Source: Pseudomonas gingeri (GTDB taxonomy: Bacteria > Pseudomonadota > Gammaproteobacteria > Pseudomonadales > Pseudomonadaceae). From it: DNA of 64,000 bases. The stretch is taken from assembly GCF_013386115.1 (NCBI RefSeq), contig NZ_JACAOR010000016.1, positions 24,114-88,113 on the forward strand. The letters run 5' to 3'. The notes below the pieces were generated by a model, which was not told the DNA's origin, made no database searches, and saw only the letters and a list, made by a program, of their open reading frames with translations. The position numbers and the translations under genes were made by a program. Below are positions 43,262-52,333 of the stretch, piece after piece (position 1 is the stretch's first letter; each line of letters starts with the position of its first letter).

Positions 43262-44167
43262 TCAATGTCCGCCGGGCGTCATCCTGGTGTGGGCCTGCAG
43301 GCACTGCACCAGGGCATCGAACACCGCCTTGCAGCTCGCGCTGGCCCGCAGGTCCTCGTGCATGGTCACCCAGGTTTCCAGCTGGAAGGTGAAATGCTCG
43401 CCGAGGATCCGCACCAGGTTCGCATCGCGCTGGGCCAGGGCGCTCTGGCAGATGCCGATGCCACAACCGGCGCGGATCATTGCCAGTTGCGCCAGGTTGT
43501 TGTCGGTGCGGAGGGTGAAGGTTTTTCGCTGCCAGCTGGGGAGCCGCTTGCTCGCGGAACGCACGAAGGGTGTTTCACTGTCGAAGCCGATCAGCGCGTG
43601 TCGGGCGAGATCCGCCGGGAGGTGGGGTGTGCCTTGCCGTTGCAGATACTCGCGATGGGCATAGAACCCCAGTTCCACCTCACCGACCCTGCGGGCAATC
43701 AGGGCGTCCTGGCGCGGCGTGGTCATGCGCACGGCAATGTCGGCTTCCCGCTGGAGGAGGTCGAGAACCCGGTCCGTAGCCAGCAGTTCGATCCTCAGTT
43801 GCGGATGGACCTGCCGCAGGTGGGCGAGCATCGCCGGTAGCACCTCCACCGCGATCACTTCGCTGGCCGAGATCCGCACCGTGCCGTTGACCTGCGCACC
43901 CTGGGCCGTGGCCGCGCGTTCCAGGGCGGCGGCGGTATCGCGCATCGACTCGGCGTAGCCACGCAGGCCCAGGGCTGTTTCGGTCGGCAGCAGGCCGGTT
44001 TGCGAGCGGATGAACAGCGGCTGCCTGAACGAGGCCTCAAGCGCGGCGATATGCCTGCCGGCGGTGGGTTGGGTAATGCCCAGCGCCCGTGCCGCGCCCG
44101 AGAGCGAGCCCTCTGTCAGCACGGCCAGAAAAGTACGGTAGAGCTCCCAACCTATCGATTTGTCCAT
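43262..44167 (-). CDS. LysR-family transcriptional regulator
   Basis: This 301-residue LTTR has an N-terminal winged HTH at residues about 8-65 (FLAVLTEGSLSGAARALGITQPTAGRHIAALE) and a periplasmic-binding-like co-inducer domain from about 92. It is divergent from the epimerase gene across 95 bp, the usual place for its target. A near-palindrome CATGCAT-AA-ATGTATG covers its own start codon (44164-44179) and could be an autoregulatory site. Confidence 0.92.
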   Translation of the reverse strand: MDKSIGWELYRTFLAVLTEGSLSGAARALGITQPTAGRHIAALEASFRQPLFIRSQTGLLPTETALGLRGYAESMRDTAAALERAATAQGAQVNGTVRISASEVIAVEVLPAMLAHLRQVHPQLRIELLATDRVLDLLQREADIAVRMTTPRQDALIARRVGEVELGFYAHREYLQRQGTPHLPADLARHALIGFDSETPFVRSASKRLPSWQRKTFTLRTDNNLAQLAMIRAGCGIGICQSALAQRDANLVRILGEHFTFQLETWVTMHEDLRASASCKAVFDALVQCLQAHTRMTPGGH

Positions 44168-44262
44168 GCATAAATGTATGGCTGATCGCTTCTCTTGTGC
44201 AATTTATTTGATGAAGGATCGGGCCCAGACTTTGCTCACCACGACTTTTCCGGAGAGCGGAC

Positions 44263-45225
44263 ATGGCAATGAACAACAAGGTACTGGTCCTCGGGGCCAG
44301 CGGCGGTATCGGCGGTGAAGTGGCACGGCAGCTGCGCGACGGTGGTTGGCAGGTGGTGGCGTTGCAGCGTGGGCTGGCCCTCGAGTGCGAGCAGCGCGAT
44401 GGCATGACCTGGCTGCGTGGCGATGCGATGAACCGCGGGGATGTCCTGCGCGCTGCCCAGGGCTGCAGTGTGATCGTCCATGGCGTCAACCCGCCGGGCT
44501 ATCGCAACTGGGCGACACTGGTGCTGCCGATGATCGACAACAGCATCGCCGCGGCACGGGCCGAAGGCGCTACCGTGGTGTTGCCCGGCACGGTCTACAA
44601 CTATGGTCCGGATGCCTTTCCCGTCCTGGATGAGGAGTCCCCCCAGCGGCCATTGACCCGCAAGGGCCTGATCCGTGTCGAACTCGAGGCGCGGCTGCGG
44701 GCCGCCACCGACGACGGCGTACGGGTGATCGTGGTGCGAGCGGGCGACTTTTTCGGACCCCGGGCCGGCAACACCTGGTTTTCCCAGGGCCTGATCAAGC
44801 GGGGAAGGGCGGTCAGGGTCGTTCATCTGCCGGGGGCGACGGGTGTTGGTCATCAATGGGCCTACCTGCCGGATGTGGCCCGGACCATGGTCGAGTTGCT
44901 GGCCCGGCGGGAGCGGCTGGCCCCCTTCGCGACCTTTCAGTTCGCCGGCCATTGGGATGCCGATGGCACCCAGATGGCCGAGGCGATCCGGCGGGTGGTC
45001 GAGCGCACGGGTGGGGCGGTGAAGCGACGGGCATTTCCCTGGTGGCTGGTGCGCCTGGCCGCGCCCGTGGTGCCGACCTTCCGCGAGCTGCTGGAAATGC
45101 GCTACCTGTGGCAGCAACCGGTGCGCATGGGCAACGCCAGGCTGCTGGCGGTGCTGGGCAAGGAGCCGCACACGCCGCTGGACCAGGCGGTGGTCGCGAC
45201 ACTGGTGGGCCAGGGTTGTCTCTAG
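44263..45225 (+). CDS. NAD(P)-dependent epimerase/dehydratase (extended SDR) family protein
   Basis: This 320-residue atypical/extended short-chain dehydrogenase has the Rossmann motif VLGASGGIGGEVARQL at residues 8-23. The catalytic-region segment LPGTVYNYGP has the Tyr of the family, and VRVIVVRAGDFFGP is characteristic. The ATG at 44263 has GGAG upstream. Divergent orientation from the LysR gene suggests control by it. The substrate is unknown; related proteins act on nucleotide sugars or quinone-like compounds. Confidence 0.85.
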   Translation: MAMNNKVLVLGASGGIGGEVARQLRDGGWQVVALQRGLALECEQRDGMTWLRGDAMNRGDVLRAAQGCSVIVHGVNPPGYRNWATLVLPMIDNSIAAARAEGATVVLPGTVYNYGPDAFPVLDEESPQRPLTRKGLIRVELEARLRAATDDGVRVIVVRAGDFFGPRAGNTWFSQGLIKRGRAVRVVHLPGATGVGHQWAYLPDVARTMVELLARRERLAPFATFQFAGHWDADGTQMAEAIRRVVERTGGAVKRRAFPWWLVRLAAPVVPTFRELLEMRYLWQQPVRMGNARLLAVLGKEPHTPLDQAVVATLVGQGCL

Positions 45226-45235
45226 CCCGCGGGGC

Positions 45236-45445
45236 TCAACGCTTGTGGATCTTGATGTCATGCACGCCCAGTGCCCGGGCGACCTCCTCCAACCGGGTGT
45301 CGTCGGTAAAGAGCGCACCGTGATGGGCGCAGATCAGGATCAGCGCATGCTTGCCGGACAGCTTGTGCACGCAGGCTTTCAACTGGGCGGACAGGCGCTG
45401 CCGATGCAGCCGGTAGCTGACATTGAAGGTGTTCACCGGCTTCAT
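45236..45445 (-). CDS. Small protein of unknown function, coupled to the GH8 gene
   Basis: This 69-residue, basic, non-secreted protein begins MKPVNTFNVSYRLHRQR and ends DIKIHKR. The ATG at 45445 overlaps the stop of the upstream glucanase gene as TGATG, which argues for translational coupling and a real gene; a GTG at 45463 is an alternative start. No domain is recognised. A hydrophobic stretch HALILICAHHGALF (about 37-50) is too short for a membrane helix. Confidence 0.55.
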   Translation of the reverse strand: MKPVNTFNVSYRLHRQRLSAQLKACVHKLSGKHALILICAHHGALFTDDTRLEEVARALGVHDIKIHKR

Positions 45446-46752
45446 CACGGGCTGTCGAACCACACGGGAGTCAGGGGCTTCTGCCAGTGTCCGGACATGA
45501 CCAGCATGCCCAGCAGCTTCAAGGTATTGGCGTAGTAGTCATTGCTCGACAGCGACTGTTGCTGGAGGTCATCCCATATACCGTTCAACCAGGCCTGGTT
45601 GTCGCCACTGATCATCGCGCTGACGCCCAGTGCGGCGATGAGGGCAGGGCTGTTGCTGCCTTCGTCGGCCAGGGGCTTGCCGTCGAGCAGGTAGCCGTCG
45701 TGAAAGGCCTTCGGGCGGTTGGTGGTGCTGTTCCGGGCCCAGCGGTTGAACGGTACGAGTGCGCGGAAGGCCCGTTGATCGCCGTACAGCAGGTAGTCCA
45801 GGCCGACCCGCCAGGGATAACGGGCCGCGTTCCAGGAATAGTCACCGTCGTGCGCGCCCTCGAGCAGTTCGCCGCGGGCGGGAGACGGCGACTGGTTGAG
45901 ACGGCTGATAAAGTCCGGCATCAGGCCGGTGTCCTTCGCATGATTGCGTAGGATGCTCTTGATAATGAAGTAGGTTCTGTCGCGCACGCTCAGCCAGCGG
46001 CGGTCCTGGGTCGCGAGAAAAAAGGCATACAGATGCGAGGTCATGAAATCGGAGGAACGGGTGCTGAACTCGATCTGCGGGTTGTCGTCGGCGCCGACCC
46101 AGTCGCCGAGCAGCAGGTGGCTGGCATGGGGATGCACCTCGTGTTCGAGGACGGCCTTTATCACCGTTTTCGCTTCGCCCAGGTAGTCGATCTGGCCCTT
46201 GCTGCCCCAGGTCTTGTCGGCCAGCAACAGGGCGTAGGCGATGTCCAGGTCACCGTCGGTGGCACTGTTTTCCCCGCCGAACGGGGCGCCGGCATTGCCG
46301 CAGCCATGGACCTGGTTCCAGGCCATCAGGCCGCGATCCGATCTGGCCGGATGATCCTGGAAGTAGCGGAACATGCCGTCGAAAACGGTTTTCGCCTGGG
46401 GATCGGCGCCGGCCATCATCACGCTGATCAGCATCCCGTAGCCATGCGCTTCGGAGACCGTCAGGGTCCCGGGCGCGGTACCGCCACCCACGGGTTTGCC
46501 GTCGGCGCCGACCTTGACCAGGTAACGACCGGTTCCGCAGGCCTGGGTCAGGTAGGTGGTTTTCCAGTCGTTGTAGAAGGCGATCAGTTGCCGGTCCAGC
46601 TCTGCTCTGGGCAGATGGTCGGGCTGGATCGTGCCCGGAAAGTAGCTCGCGGCGGCAAAGGCGGGCCGCGCCGGGGTATCGGCGCCCAGGGCGGCGGTAG
46701 CCAGGCAGGCCGCCATCAACAGGACGAACAGTTGCAGGGTAAGGCGATGCAC
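45445..46752 (-). CDS. Glycoside hydrolase family 8 endoglucanase (BcsZ-like)
   Basis: This 435-residue secreted GH8 enzyme has a signal peptide (residues 1-23, ending ALGA). TVSEAHGYGM contains the catalytic acid Glu and ENSATDGDLDIAYALL carries the conserved Asp of the family. It is expected to cut beta-1,4-glucan (cellulose) or a related exopolysaccharide. No bcsA, bcsB or other cellulose-synthesis gene lies nearby, so it is an orphan here. A tandem TGTAAC repeat lies 89 bp upstream of its ATG, on the promoter side. Confidence 0.9.
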   Translation of the reverse strand: MHRLTLQLFVLLMAACLATAALGADTPARPAFAAASYFPGTIQPDHLPRAELDRQLIAFYNDWKTTYLTQACGTGRYLVKVGADGKPVGGGTAPGTLTVSEAHGYGMLISVMMAGADPQAKTVFDGMFRYFQDHPARSDRGLMAWNQVHGCGNAGAPFGGENSATDGDLDIAYALLLADKTWGSKGQIDYLGEAKTVIKAVLEHEVHPHASHLLLGDWVGADDNPQIEFSTRSSDFMTSHLYAFFLATQDRRWLSVRDRTYFIIKSILRNHAKDTGLMPDFISRLNQSPSPARGELLEGAHDGDYSWNAARYPWRVGLDYLLYGDQRAFRALVPFNRWARNSTTNRPKAFHDGYLLDGKPLADEGSNSPALIAALGVSAMISGDNQAWLNGIWDDLQQQSLSSNDYYANTLKLLGMLVMSGHWQKPLTPVWFDSP

Positions 46753-46840
46753 GAAATGACTCTCCAGCCTGATCCGGTGCGGATGACATCCGCTGGCGCT
46801 ATTGCAGATGGGCGGCAGCGTAATGTTCGGCTCGCCAGGC

Positions 46841-46859
46841 TGCTGTAACGGGCTGTAAC
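46841..46859 (-). promoter_or_regulatory. Tandem TGTAAC repeat (RstA-box-like), upstream of the GH8 gene
   Basis: TGCTGTAACGGGCTGTAAC contains two TGTAAC units (46844-46849 and 46854-46859) with a 10-bp period. The identical 19-mer occurs at 55450-55468. On the coding (minus) strand it reads TACA-N4-GTTACA, close to the E. coli RstA box TACATNTNGTTACA. It lies 89 bp upstream of the GH8 start. Confidence 0.7.
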
Positions 46860-46896
46860 CAGCGTTTCCGCTTTTAATGAGGCTGCGGTAAAGTGG

Positions 46897-46908
46897 CCTG
46901 ATATCAGG
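46897..46908. promoter_or_regulatory. 12-bp perfect palindrome in the GH8/hybrid-kinase divergent region
   Basis: CCTGATATCAGG is fully self-complementary and lies 100 bp upstream of the hybrid kinase gene. It may be an operator or chance. Confidence 0.25.
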
Positions 46909-47007
46909 GACAGGATTCGTCCTTCTGTGGTCTTTGGGATATTTTGAAAAAACGCATGGAGCGCGGCTTCAGATACTCTGATTTGGCGGCAATGGAGGCC
47001 GCGGCAT

Positions 47008-48879
47008 ATGTTCAAAGCCAGAAGAAATATATGGATTTTATTGTTTGTCTATATTTTCGGTGTCAGTGGTTATATCTATTATCTGCACTCCCAGGCCCGG
47101 GATATTCTGACGCAGAGTATCAATGACAAACTTCTCCATGCCGCGTTGGGTGCGTCGGCTATTCTCGGGGATCGTTATCATGACCATTTGATCGACAAAA
47201 ATTCAAAGTCGGAAGCGGACGACTTGAACGCCATCCAGCGTCTTTCCAGATTCAATGAGTCAATGGGCACGGCGTTTATCTATACAGTGGTGAAACAGGC
47301 AGGTGCCGCTTATCTGGTCAGTTCCAGCGCCTCGGCTCAGGAGATTCAGGACAAGAACTTCGTGCGTTTCTTCGATCCTTACCCTGATGCCAGCCAGGCG
47401 CTGCTTGATAGTTTTGACCGGACCGAACCTACCTGGATCGACTACTCTGATCGATGGGGGGACTTTCGCGCTGTTTTCATTCCGCTGAAATCCCAGGATG
47501 GAAGCTCTTATATCGCTGGCGCGGAGATAAGGCTGGCCGACTATTATCAGCAGCTTGGCCAAGAGTCGCTTTATCATATTGTTCTGGCCATTTTGGTCCT
47601 TGTTGCCTTTAGCCTTTTATTCGTGGTCGATTCCTTGCGTATGCGTGCTCATTTGCGTCAATTGCAGATAAACGAGGCCTTGAACAAGGCCAAGAGTGCT
47701 GCTGAGCATGCTGATCGCTCCAAGACCAAATTCCTCGCCTCCATGAGCCATGAGATTCGTACACCCATGTATGGCGTCATCGGTGCGACCGACCTTCTGG
47801 CCGGGACTTCGCTGAGTCCGGAGCAAAGGGAACTGCTGAGCACGATTCAGATCAGTGGCAAAGCCCTGTTATCCCTGATCAACGATATTCTTGATCTGGC
47901 AAAGATCGAGTCGGGAAAGCCGGATCTCAAGCCCCGTGTGTTCGACCTGCGAGAACTGGTTACATCCAGTGCTGAACTGGTCCGGCAAAATATCCAGGAC
48001 AAACCGATTGAGCTTGAGGCCAGTGTTTCAAGCAATGTTCCCTTGTGGGTCAAAACCGATGCTGATCGCCTGCGTCAGATATTGATCAACCTGTTGGGCA
48101 ATGCGGTGAAATTTACCGAAACAGGAAAGATCTCGCTTACGATCAGTGCCAATGGCAGTGACTCTGACCCTCGGCTCGACTTTTCAATACGTGATACCGG
48201 TATCGGCATCTCCAAGGAGCAGCAGGTCAGTCTATTCAGGCCCTTCACCCAGTTCAACGGCCCGGTTGACCAACGCTTTACCGGGAGCGGCCTTGGCCTG
48301 TCCATTTGCAAGAGCCTGATCGAAGCTCAAAATGGCGTGCTGTCCTTCAGCAGTCTGTTCGGGGTCGGTTCGATTTTCTCCTTCTCACTTCCCATCGAGC
48401 CCTTCCCTGTCTCTGAGATACCCGTTGCCAAGGACCATCCCGCCTTGGTTTTTGACGCATCTTTCGCGCGTGATTACCCACTCGATATTCTGTTGGTTGA
48501 GAATCATCTGCTGAACCAGAAGGTGGCCATGGCGATGCTGCAAACCTTGGGCTATGAGCCTGATCTGGCGTCCGATGGCTTTGAGGCACTCGACCACTGT
48601 ATGACTTCGACCCCGGATGTGATCTTGATGGATATCAATATGCCCGGTATGGATGGGCTCGAAGCCATCCGTAGAATTCGTGAGTTGCCCGCGGGTGATA
48701 CCTGCTACATCGTGGCTTTCACCGCGAGCGCTTTTTCGAATGAGATCGAGCGTTTCAGACGCGCGGGTGCCAACGATATTCTGACCAAGCCGGCGAACTT
48801 CCTGGGCTTCGCCGAGGTGCTTCAGCGTTCAGCGGATTACCGGCACCAGCTTCAGGGCCGTGTTTCCGTGATTGAGTGA
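47008..48879 (+). CDS. Hybrid sensor histidine kinase with C-terminal receiver
   Basis: This 623-residue membrane kinase has TM helices at about 8-27 and 188-207 bounding a 160-residue periplasmic sensor. A HisKA domain carries the phospho-acceptor His248 in ASMSHEIRTPM. The ATPase domain has NLLGNAVKFT, DTGIGIS and GSGLGLSI. The receiver (about 492-610) has phospho-acceptor Asp542, Thr572 and Lys594. The acidic pair at the start of the receiver reads Glu498-Asn499 where Glu-Asp or Asp-Asp is expected, which may weaken metal binding. GGAGG lies 9 nt before the ATG. GC content is lower than in neighbours. No cognate regulator is adjacent. Confidence 0.92.
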   Translation: MFKARRNIWILLFVYIFGVSGYIYYLHSQARDILTQSINDKLLHAALGASAILGDRYHDHLIDKNSKSEADDLNAIQRLSRFNESMGTAFIYTVVKQAGAAYLVSSSASAQEIQDKNFVRFFDPYPDASQALLDSFDRTEPTWIDYSDRWGDFRAVFIPLKSQDGSSYIAGAEIRLADYYQQLGQESLYHIVLAILVLVAFSLLFVVDSLRMRAHLRQLQINEALNKAKSAAEHADRSKTKFLASMSHEIRTPMYGVIGATDLLAGTSLSPEQRELLSTIQISGKALLSLINDILDLAKIESGKPDLKPRVFDLRELVTSSAELVRQNIQDKPIELEASVSSNVPLWVKTDADRLRQILINLLGNAVKFTETGKISLTISANGSDSDPRLDFSIRDTGIGISKEQQVSLFRPFTQFNGPVDQRFTGSGLGLSICKSLIEAQNGVLSFSSLFGVGSIFSFSLPIEPFPVSEIPVAKDHPALVFDASFARDYPLDILLVENHLLNQKVAMAMLQTLGYEPDLASDGFEALDHCMTSTPDVILMDINMPGMDGLEAIRRIRELPAGDTCYIVAFTASAFSNEIERFRRAGANDILTKPANFLGFAEVLQRSADYRHQLQGRVSVIE

Positions 48880-48946
48880 TCGATAGTCGGGATCACGATG
48901 TGAGTATTTTTTTATTTTAACGTTTAATGGTTGATTGGGTATTGTG

Positions 48947-49507
48947 ATGGATGATAGCCGCTATCAAAAATGGATGATGCCACTGATTTATGTTCAGGGG
49001 TTTGATATGTGGTTCTATGAGGTATTGAATGGCTTGGCACGCATGGACGCAAAGCTCGTTGCTGAAGACCACTGGATGACGAGTTTTCCCGAAGGGGTAT
49101 CAAGAGGTGATAGTGATCGTGAAAAAGATCATTATACCCATAGTTATTTATGGGTGTTGGGAGCCTATGAACTGATAAGAACCATCTGGCAGCAATTGAA
49201 TGAGGGAAAGCATCCGCATGCCAAGACGTTCAGAAAGCTTGTGGAGGATTTTGAGAAAGTTAGAATGCCATTGGCCAAGCTTGAGAGTCCAAGGAAATTC
49301 AAGGGGAACCTACCGATTGCAAGAGTCGCTATTGCTCGTCCTGAAGGTGTGTGCTGGATCTTGAGTAATAAACTTGTGGTAAGCAGGATAGAGCTGTCTG
49401 ATCTGCTTATTGAGGCGCTCAATAAAATCGGCGAAGTAAGAAACATAAAGCAGGTTCGTAGAAAAAGCATTTTTGATGAAATTGATACTGGGCAGTCGGA
49501 GCACTGA
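48947..49507 (+). CDS. Hypothetical protein, low-GC
   Basis: This 186-residue protein matches no family I recognise. It is predicted mostly helical, with aromatic-rich segments (IYVQGFDMWFYEVLNGLARM, near residue 12) and a basic middle (RKFKGNLPIARVAIARP). The ATG at 48947 is preferred over a TTG at 48935. Base composition is conspicuously AT-rich against the flanking genes and codon use includes many AT-ending codons, so recent acquisition is likely. It lies 67 nt after the hybrid kinase on the same strand. Confidence 0.65.
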   Translation: MDDSRYQKWMMPLIYVQGFDMWFYEVLNGLARMDAKLVAEDHWMTSFPEGVSRGDSDREKDHYTHSYLWVLGAYELIRTIWQQLNEGKHPHAKTFRKLVEDFEKVRMPLAKLESPRKFKGNLPIARVAIARPEGVCWILSNKLVVSRIELSDLLIEALNKIGEVRNIKQVRRKSIFDEIDTGQSEH

Positions 49508-49633
49508 GCATCTTGAGGCCAAGCCGCGTTATTGTTGTTCCAGTCTGCTGGAAAAAAATTGCTCGTAGGGTAGGGCGTCAGCGGTCGTCAGTTGATACCT
49601 TGGCCAGAAAGTTTCAGCTGGTTATACCGACCT

Positions 49634-50548
49634 CTAGCCCCGTCCTTCATGCTGCCTGCGATAAGCCCCCGGTTGCACCCCGACCGACTTGGCAAAGGCC
49701 CGGGTAAATGCCGCGATCGACTGATAGCCCACCGCCGCGCAGACCTGTTCCACGGTGTTGTTGGCCTTGAGCAACTGGCAGGCATGGCGGATGCGCAAGG
49801 CCAGCAGCACCTGGCCCGGCGACTGTCGGGCCAGTTCGTTGAAGCGCTTGAAAAACGCCGAGCGCGACATCCCGGTACAGGCCGCCATGCTTTCCAGCGA
49901 CCAGCTTTCGCCGGGGCGCTCGATCAACTGTTCCAGCAGCGGCGCGAATCCCGGGTGCCGGGCCAGCGCCACCAGTCCGCCGAGGTCCTGGTTGCCCGCC
50001 ACCTGCTGGCGCAGGACATACAGGAACAGCAGGTGACTCAAGCGCTCCAGCAATGCCGGGGAGGGCGCCGGTTGCCGCTGGCACTCGTCCAGGATCAGTT
50101 CGAACAGGGCCCGGGCCGCCGTCGATGACGGATCGCCGGCGCGCAGGACGATCCAGTCCGGCAGCCCGTCGATGATCAGCGACGACAGCCCCGAGCGGAA
50201 ATGGAAGAAGCCGCAGACCAGGCCCACGCCATCCTGGGCCTCGCCGTCCAGCGCGGTCATCGCCATGCGTGGAAGGTCCCTGGCCCGGGTGCTGTCCTCG
50301 GCGCTCGAGAGCCGATAGTCCAGGTCGCGCAGCAGAAACACCGCGTCCCCGGCATGCAAACGCACGCCGGCTTGCGCTCCATCAATATGCAGCCAGCAAT
50401 GTCCCTGCACGATCAGGTGGAAGCTGGCCCGCGCCAGGCCATGGGTGCTGGCGTGCCAGCCACCGCAGTAGCGCCCGACATGAAACAGGCTGGTGTCGAG
50501 CTCGAGGCTCTCTAATAACCAATCAACCAGTGGGCTGGACGAAATCAT
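49634..50548 (-). CDS. AraC-family transcriptional regulator
   Basis: This 304-residue regulator has an N-terminal cupin-like sensing domain (FHLIVQGHCWLHIDG and LHAGDAVFLLR, residues about 40-75). Two C-terminal HTHs follow (SLESMAACTGMSRSAFFKRF and VEQVCAAVGYQSIAAFTRAF, about 220-290). It is divergent from the AhpD-like / ABC-transporter operon across about 100 bp, so that operon is its likely target. Confidence 0.92.
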   Translation of the reverse strand: MISSSPLVDWLLESLELDTSLFHVGRYCGGWHASTHGLARASFHLIVQGHCWLHIDGAQAGVRLHAGDAVFLLRDLDYRLSSAEDSTRARDLPRMAMTALDGEAQDGVGLVCGFFHFRSGLSSLIIDGLPDWIVLRAGDPSSTAARALFELILDECQRQPAPSPALLERLSHLLFLYVLRQQVAGNQDLGGLVALARHPGFAPLLEQLIERPGESWSLESMAACTGMSRSAFFKRFNELARQSPGQVLLALRIRHACQLLKANNTVEQVCAAVGYQSIAAFTRAFAKSVGVQPGAYRRQHEGRG

Positions 50549-50582
50549 CTAATGGAAACACTCAGGAGCAAGTAAACGCTAC

Positions 50583-50611
50583 TTTAGAATATGGATCGGA
50601 ATTCTTATAAC
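50583..50611 (+). promoter_or_regulatory. Candidate promoter of the AhpD-like/ABC operon
   Basis: A weak -35 TTTAGA (50583-50588) and a good -10 TATAAC (50606-50611) are 17 nt apart. The weak -35 would suit activation by the divergent AraC-type regulator. Confidence 0.5.
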
Positions 50612-50652
50612 CAACAGACTTGCCGGACATCTCATCAACTGGAGTCCACGCC

Positions 50653-51213
50653 ATGTCGCGCGTCACTTTACACACTCTGCAAAGCGCCCCTGAAGCGGCC
50701 AGGCCTTTTCTGGAGAACGCTCAGAAGAACTCCGGGTTTATCCCGAACCTGCTCGGCGTGCTCGCCAACGCACCGGCGGCCCTGGAAACCTACGTTACGG
50801 TATCGGGGCTCAATGGCAAAGCCGAGCTGAGCCTGGCCGAGCGCGAAGTGGTGCAGTTGATTGCCGCCACCACCCACGGTTGCGATTTCTGTGTCGCCGG
50901 GCATACCGCGGTGGCGGTGAACAAGGCCAGGCTGCCGGACGAGGTGGTCAGTGCCTTGCGCGGGCAAAGCGAACTGCCCGAGGAAAAACTCGAAGTACTG
51001 GCTAGCTTTACCCGGGAAGTCATCGCCACCCGCGGCAATGTCAGCGACGAGACCTTCAGCGCCTTCACGGCGGCCGGCTACACCGAGGGCAATGCCCTGG
51101 AAGTGATTCTCGGCGTCAGTCTGGCGACCCTGTGCAACTTCGCCAATGTCTTCGCCCGCACGCCGCTCAATCCCGAGCTGGCCAAGTACCGCTGGCAAGC
51201 GGCGGGTCAATGA
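50653..51213 (+). CDS. Carboxymuconolactone decarboxylase / AhpD-like protein
   Basis: This 186-residue all-helical protein has the redox-active CxxC of the AhpD-like group in HGCDFCVAGHT (Cys77, Cys80, His84). Such proteins act as peroxide-linked reductases or as accessory enzymes. GGAG lies 8 nt before the ATG at 50653. It is the first gene of an operon with an acyl-CoA-dehydrogenase-like enzyme and an ABC transporter, which suggests a role in handling reactive intermediates from breakdown of the imported compound. Confidence 0.85.
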   Translation: MSRVTLHTLQSAPEAARPFLENAQKNSGFIPNLLGVLANAPAALETYVTVSGLNGKAELSLAEREVVQLIAATTHGCDFCVAGHTAVAVNKARLPDEVVSALRGQSELPEEKLEVLASFTREVIATRGNVSDETFSAFTAAGYTEGNALEVILGVSLATLCNFANVFARTPLNPELAKYRWQAAGQ

Positions 51214-51262
51214 TTCAACGGCGTCGGCAATGGCCGGGCGCCGCGTTCGAGGAGAGAACCAC

Positions 51263-52333
51263 ATGCTTGATCCGGCATTGAGCCAATGGCTGGACGAACA
51301 CGCCCAGGCCCTGGACCTGGGGCAATGCGACCCGCAGTCGGTGCTGTCGCGGCTGGCCGCCGCGCGGGTGCTGCGCGTCGGTGTCGAAGAAGCCCAGGGT
51401 GGCAGCGGTGGCGATATCGCCGATGCCGTGGAAACGCTCGCCGGCGTTGCCAGTCATTCCCTGGCGGCGGCCTTTGTCTTCTGGGGCCAGCGGGCCTTTA
51501 TCGAATACCTGCTGCAGAGCCCGAATCGTGGCCTGCGTGAACGCCTGCTGCCATCGTTGCTCAGTGGCGAGCTGGCCGGGGCGACCGGGCTGTCGAACGC
51601 GATGAAGTTCCTTTCGGGCATCGAGTCGCTGCAGGTGCGTGCGCGCTCCCAGGCCGATGGCTGGCAACTCGACGGTCGCCTGCATTGGGTGACCAACCTG
51701 CGCAAGAGCGGGTTTGTCGTGGCCGCGGCGATCGAGCGCGAGGAGGGCGGGGTGCCCTTTGTACTGGCGATTCCAGATGGACTGGAGGGCGTCAGGCGCT
51801 CTGCCGACCTGCAACTGATGGGCCTGCAATCGAGCAATACTGCGGCCATCGACCTGCAACAGGTCAGCGTGAGCAGCGACTGGTTGCTGCACGAAGATGC
51901 CAAGCGTTTTCTGCCGGCGGTACGCCCGGCGTTTCTCGGCCTGCAATGCGGCATGGCGATCGGCCTGAGCCGGCGCGCCCTGAGTGAGGTCGCCGGCCAT
52001 CTGCAGGACGGCCGCTCGATTCTGCGCGAGCCCCTGCTGGAGCAACGCCATGTGCTGGAGCAGGCGGTGGAAGCCCTGAAGAACGGTCTGCTCGATGGCC
52101 GTTTCCTCACCCGTCCCGCCGACCTGTTCCAGATCCGCATCACCCTCGCCGAGTCCGCCGCCCAGGCGGTGCAACTGGAATTGCAGGCCAGCGGCGGCAA
52201 GGCCTACCTGAGCGAGCACGGCAGCGGTTTTGCCCGGCGCTGGCGCGAGTCGGCGTTCGTGCCGATCGTCACCCCGAGCCTGGTGCAACTGCGCGCCGAA
52301 CTGCAACGTCAGGCGCGGGAAGCGGCGGCATGA
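51263..52333 (+). CDS. Acyl-CoA dehydrogenase-like flavoprotein
   Basis: This 356-residue protein of the acyl-CoA-dehydrogenase fold has the N-terminal LRVGVEEAQGGSGGDIADAVE, a central ATGLSNAMKFLSGIE beta-domain start and a four-helix C-terminal part. The context and fold fit the branch that includes SfnB/DszC-like flavin-dependent enzymes rather than true fatty-acid dehydrogenases, but that subgroup choice is inference. The ATG at 51263 has GAGGAGAG upstream; the stop overlaps the next gene by 4 nt. Confidence 0.75.
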   Translation: MLDPALSQWLDEHAQALDLGQCDPQSVLSRLAAARVLRVGVEEAQGGSGGDIADAVETLAGVASHSLAAAFVFWGQRAFIEYLLQSPNRGLRERLLPSLLSGELAGATGLSNAMKFLSGIESLQVRARSQADGWQLDGRLHWVTNLRKSGFVVAAAIEREEGGVPFVLAIPDGLEGVRRSADLQLMGLQSSNTAAIDLQQVSVSSDWLLHEDAKRFLPAVRPAFLGLQCGMAIGLSRRALSEVAGHLQDGRSILREPLLEQRHVLEQAVEALKNGLLDGRFLTRPADLFQIRITLAESAAQAVQLELQASGGKAYLSEHGSGFARRWRESAFVPIVTPSLVQLRAELQRQAREAAA

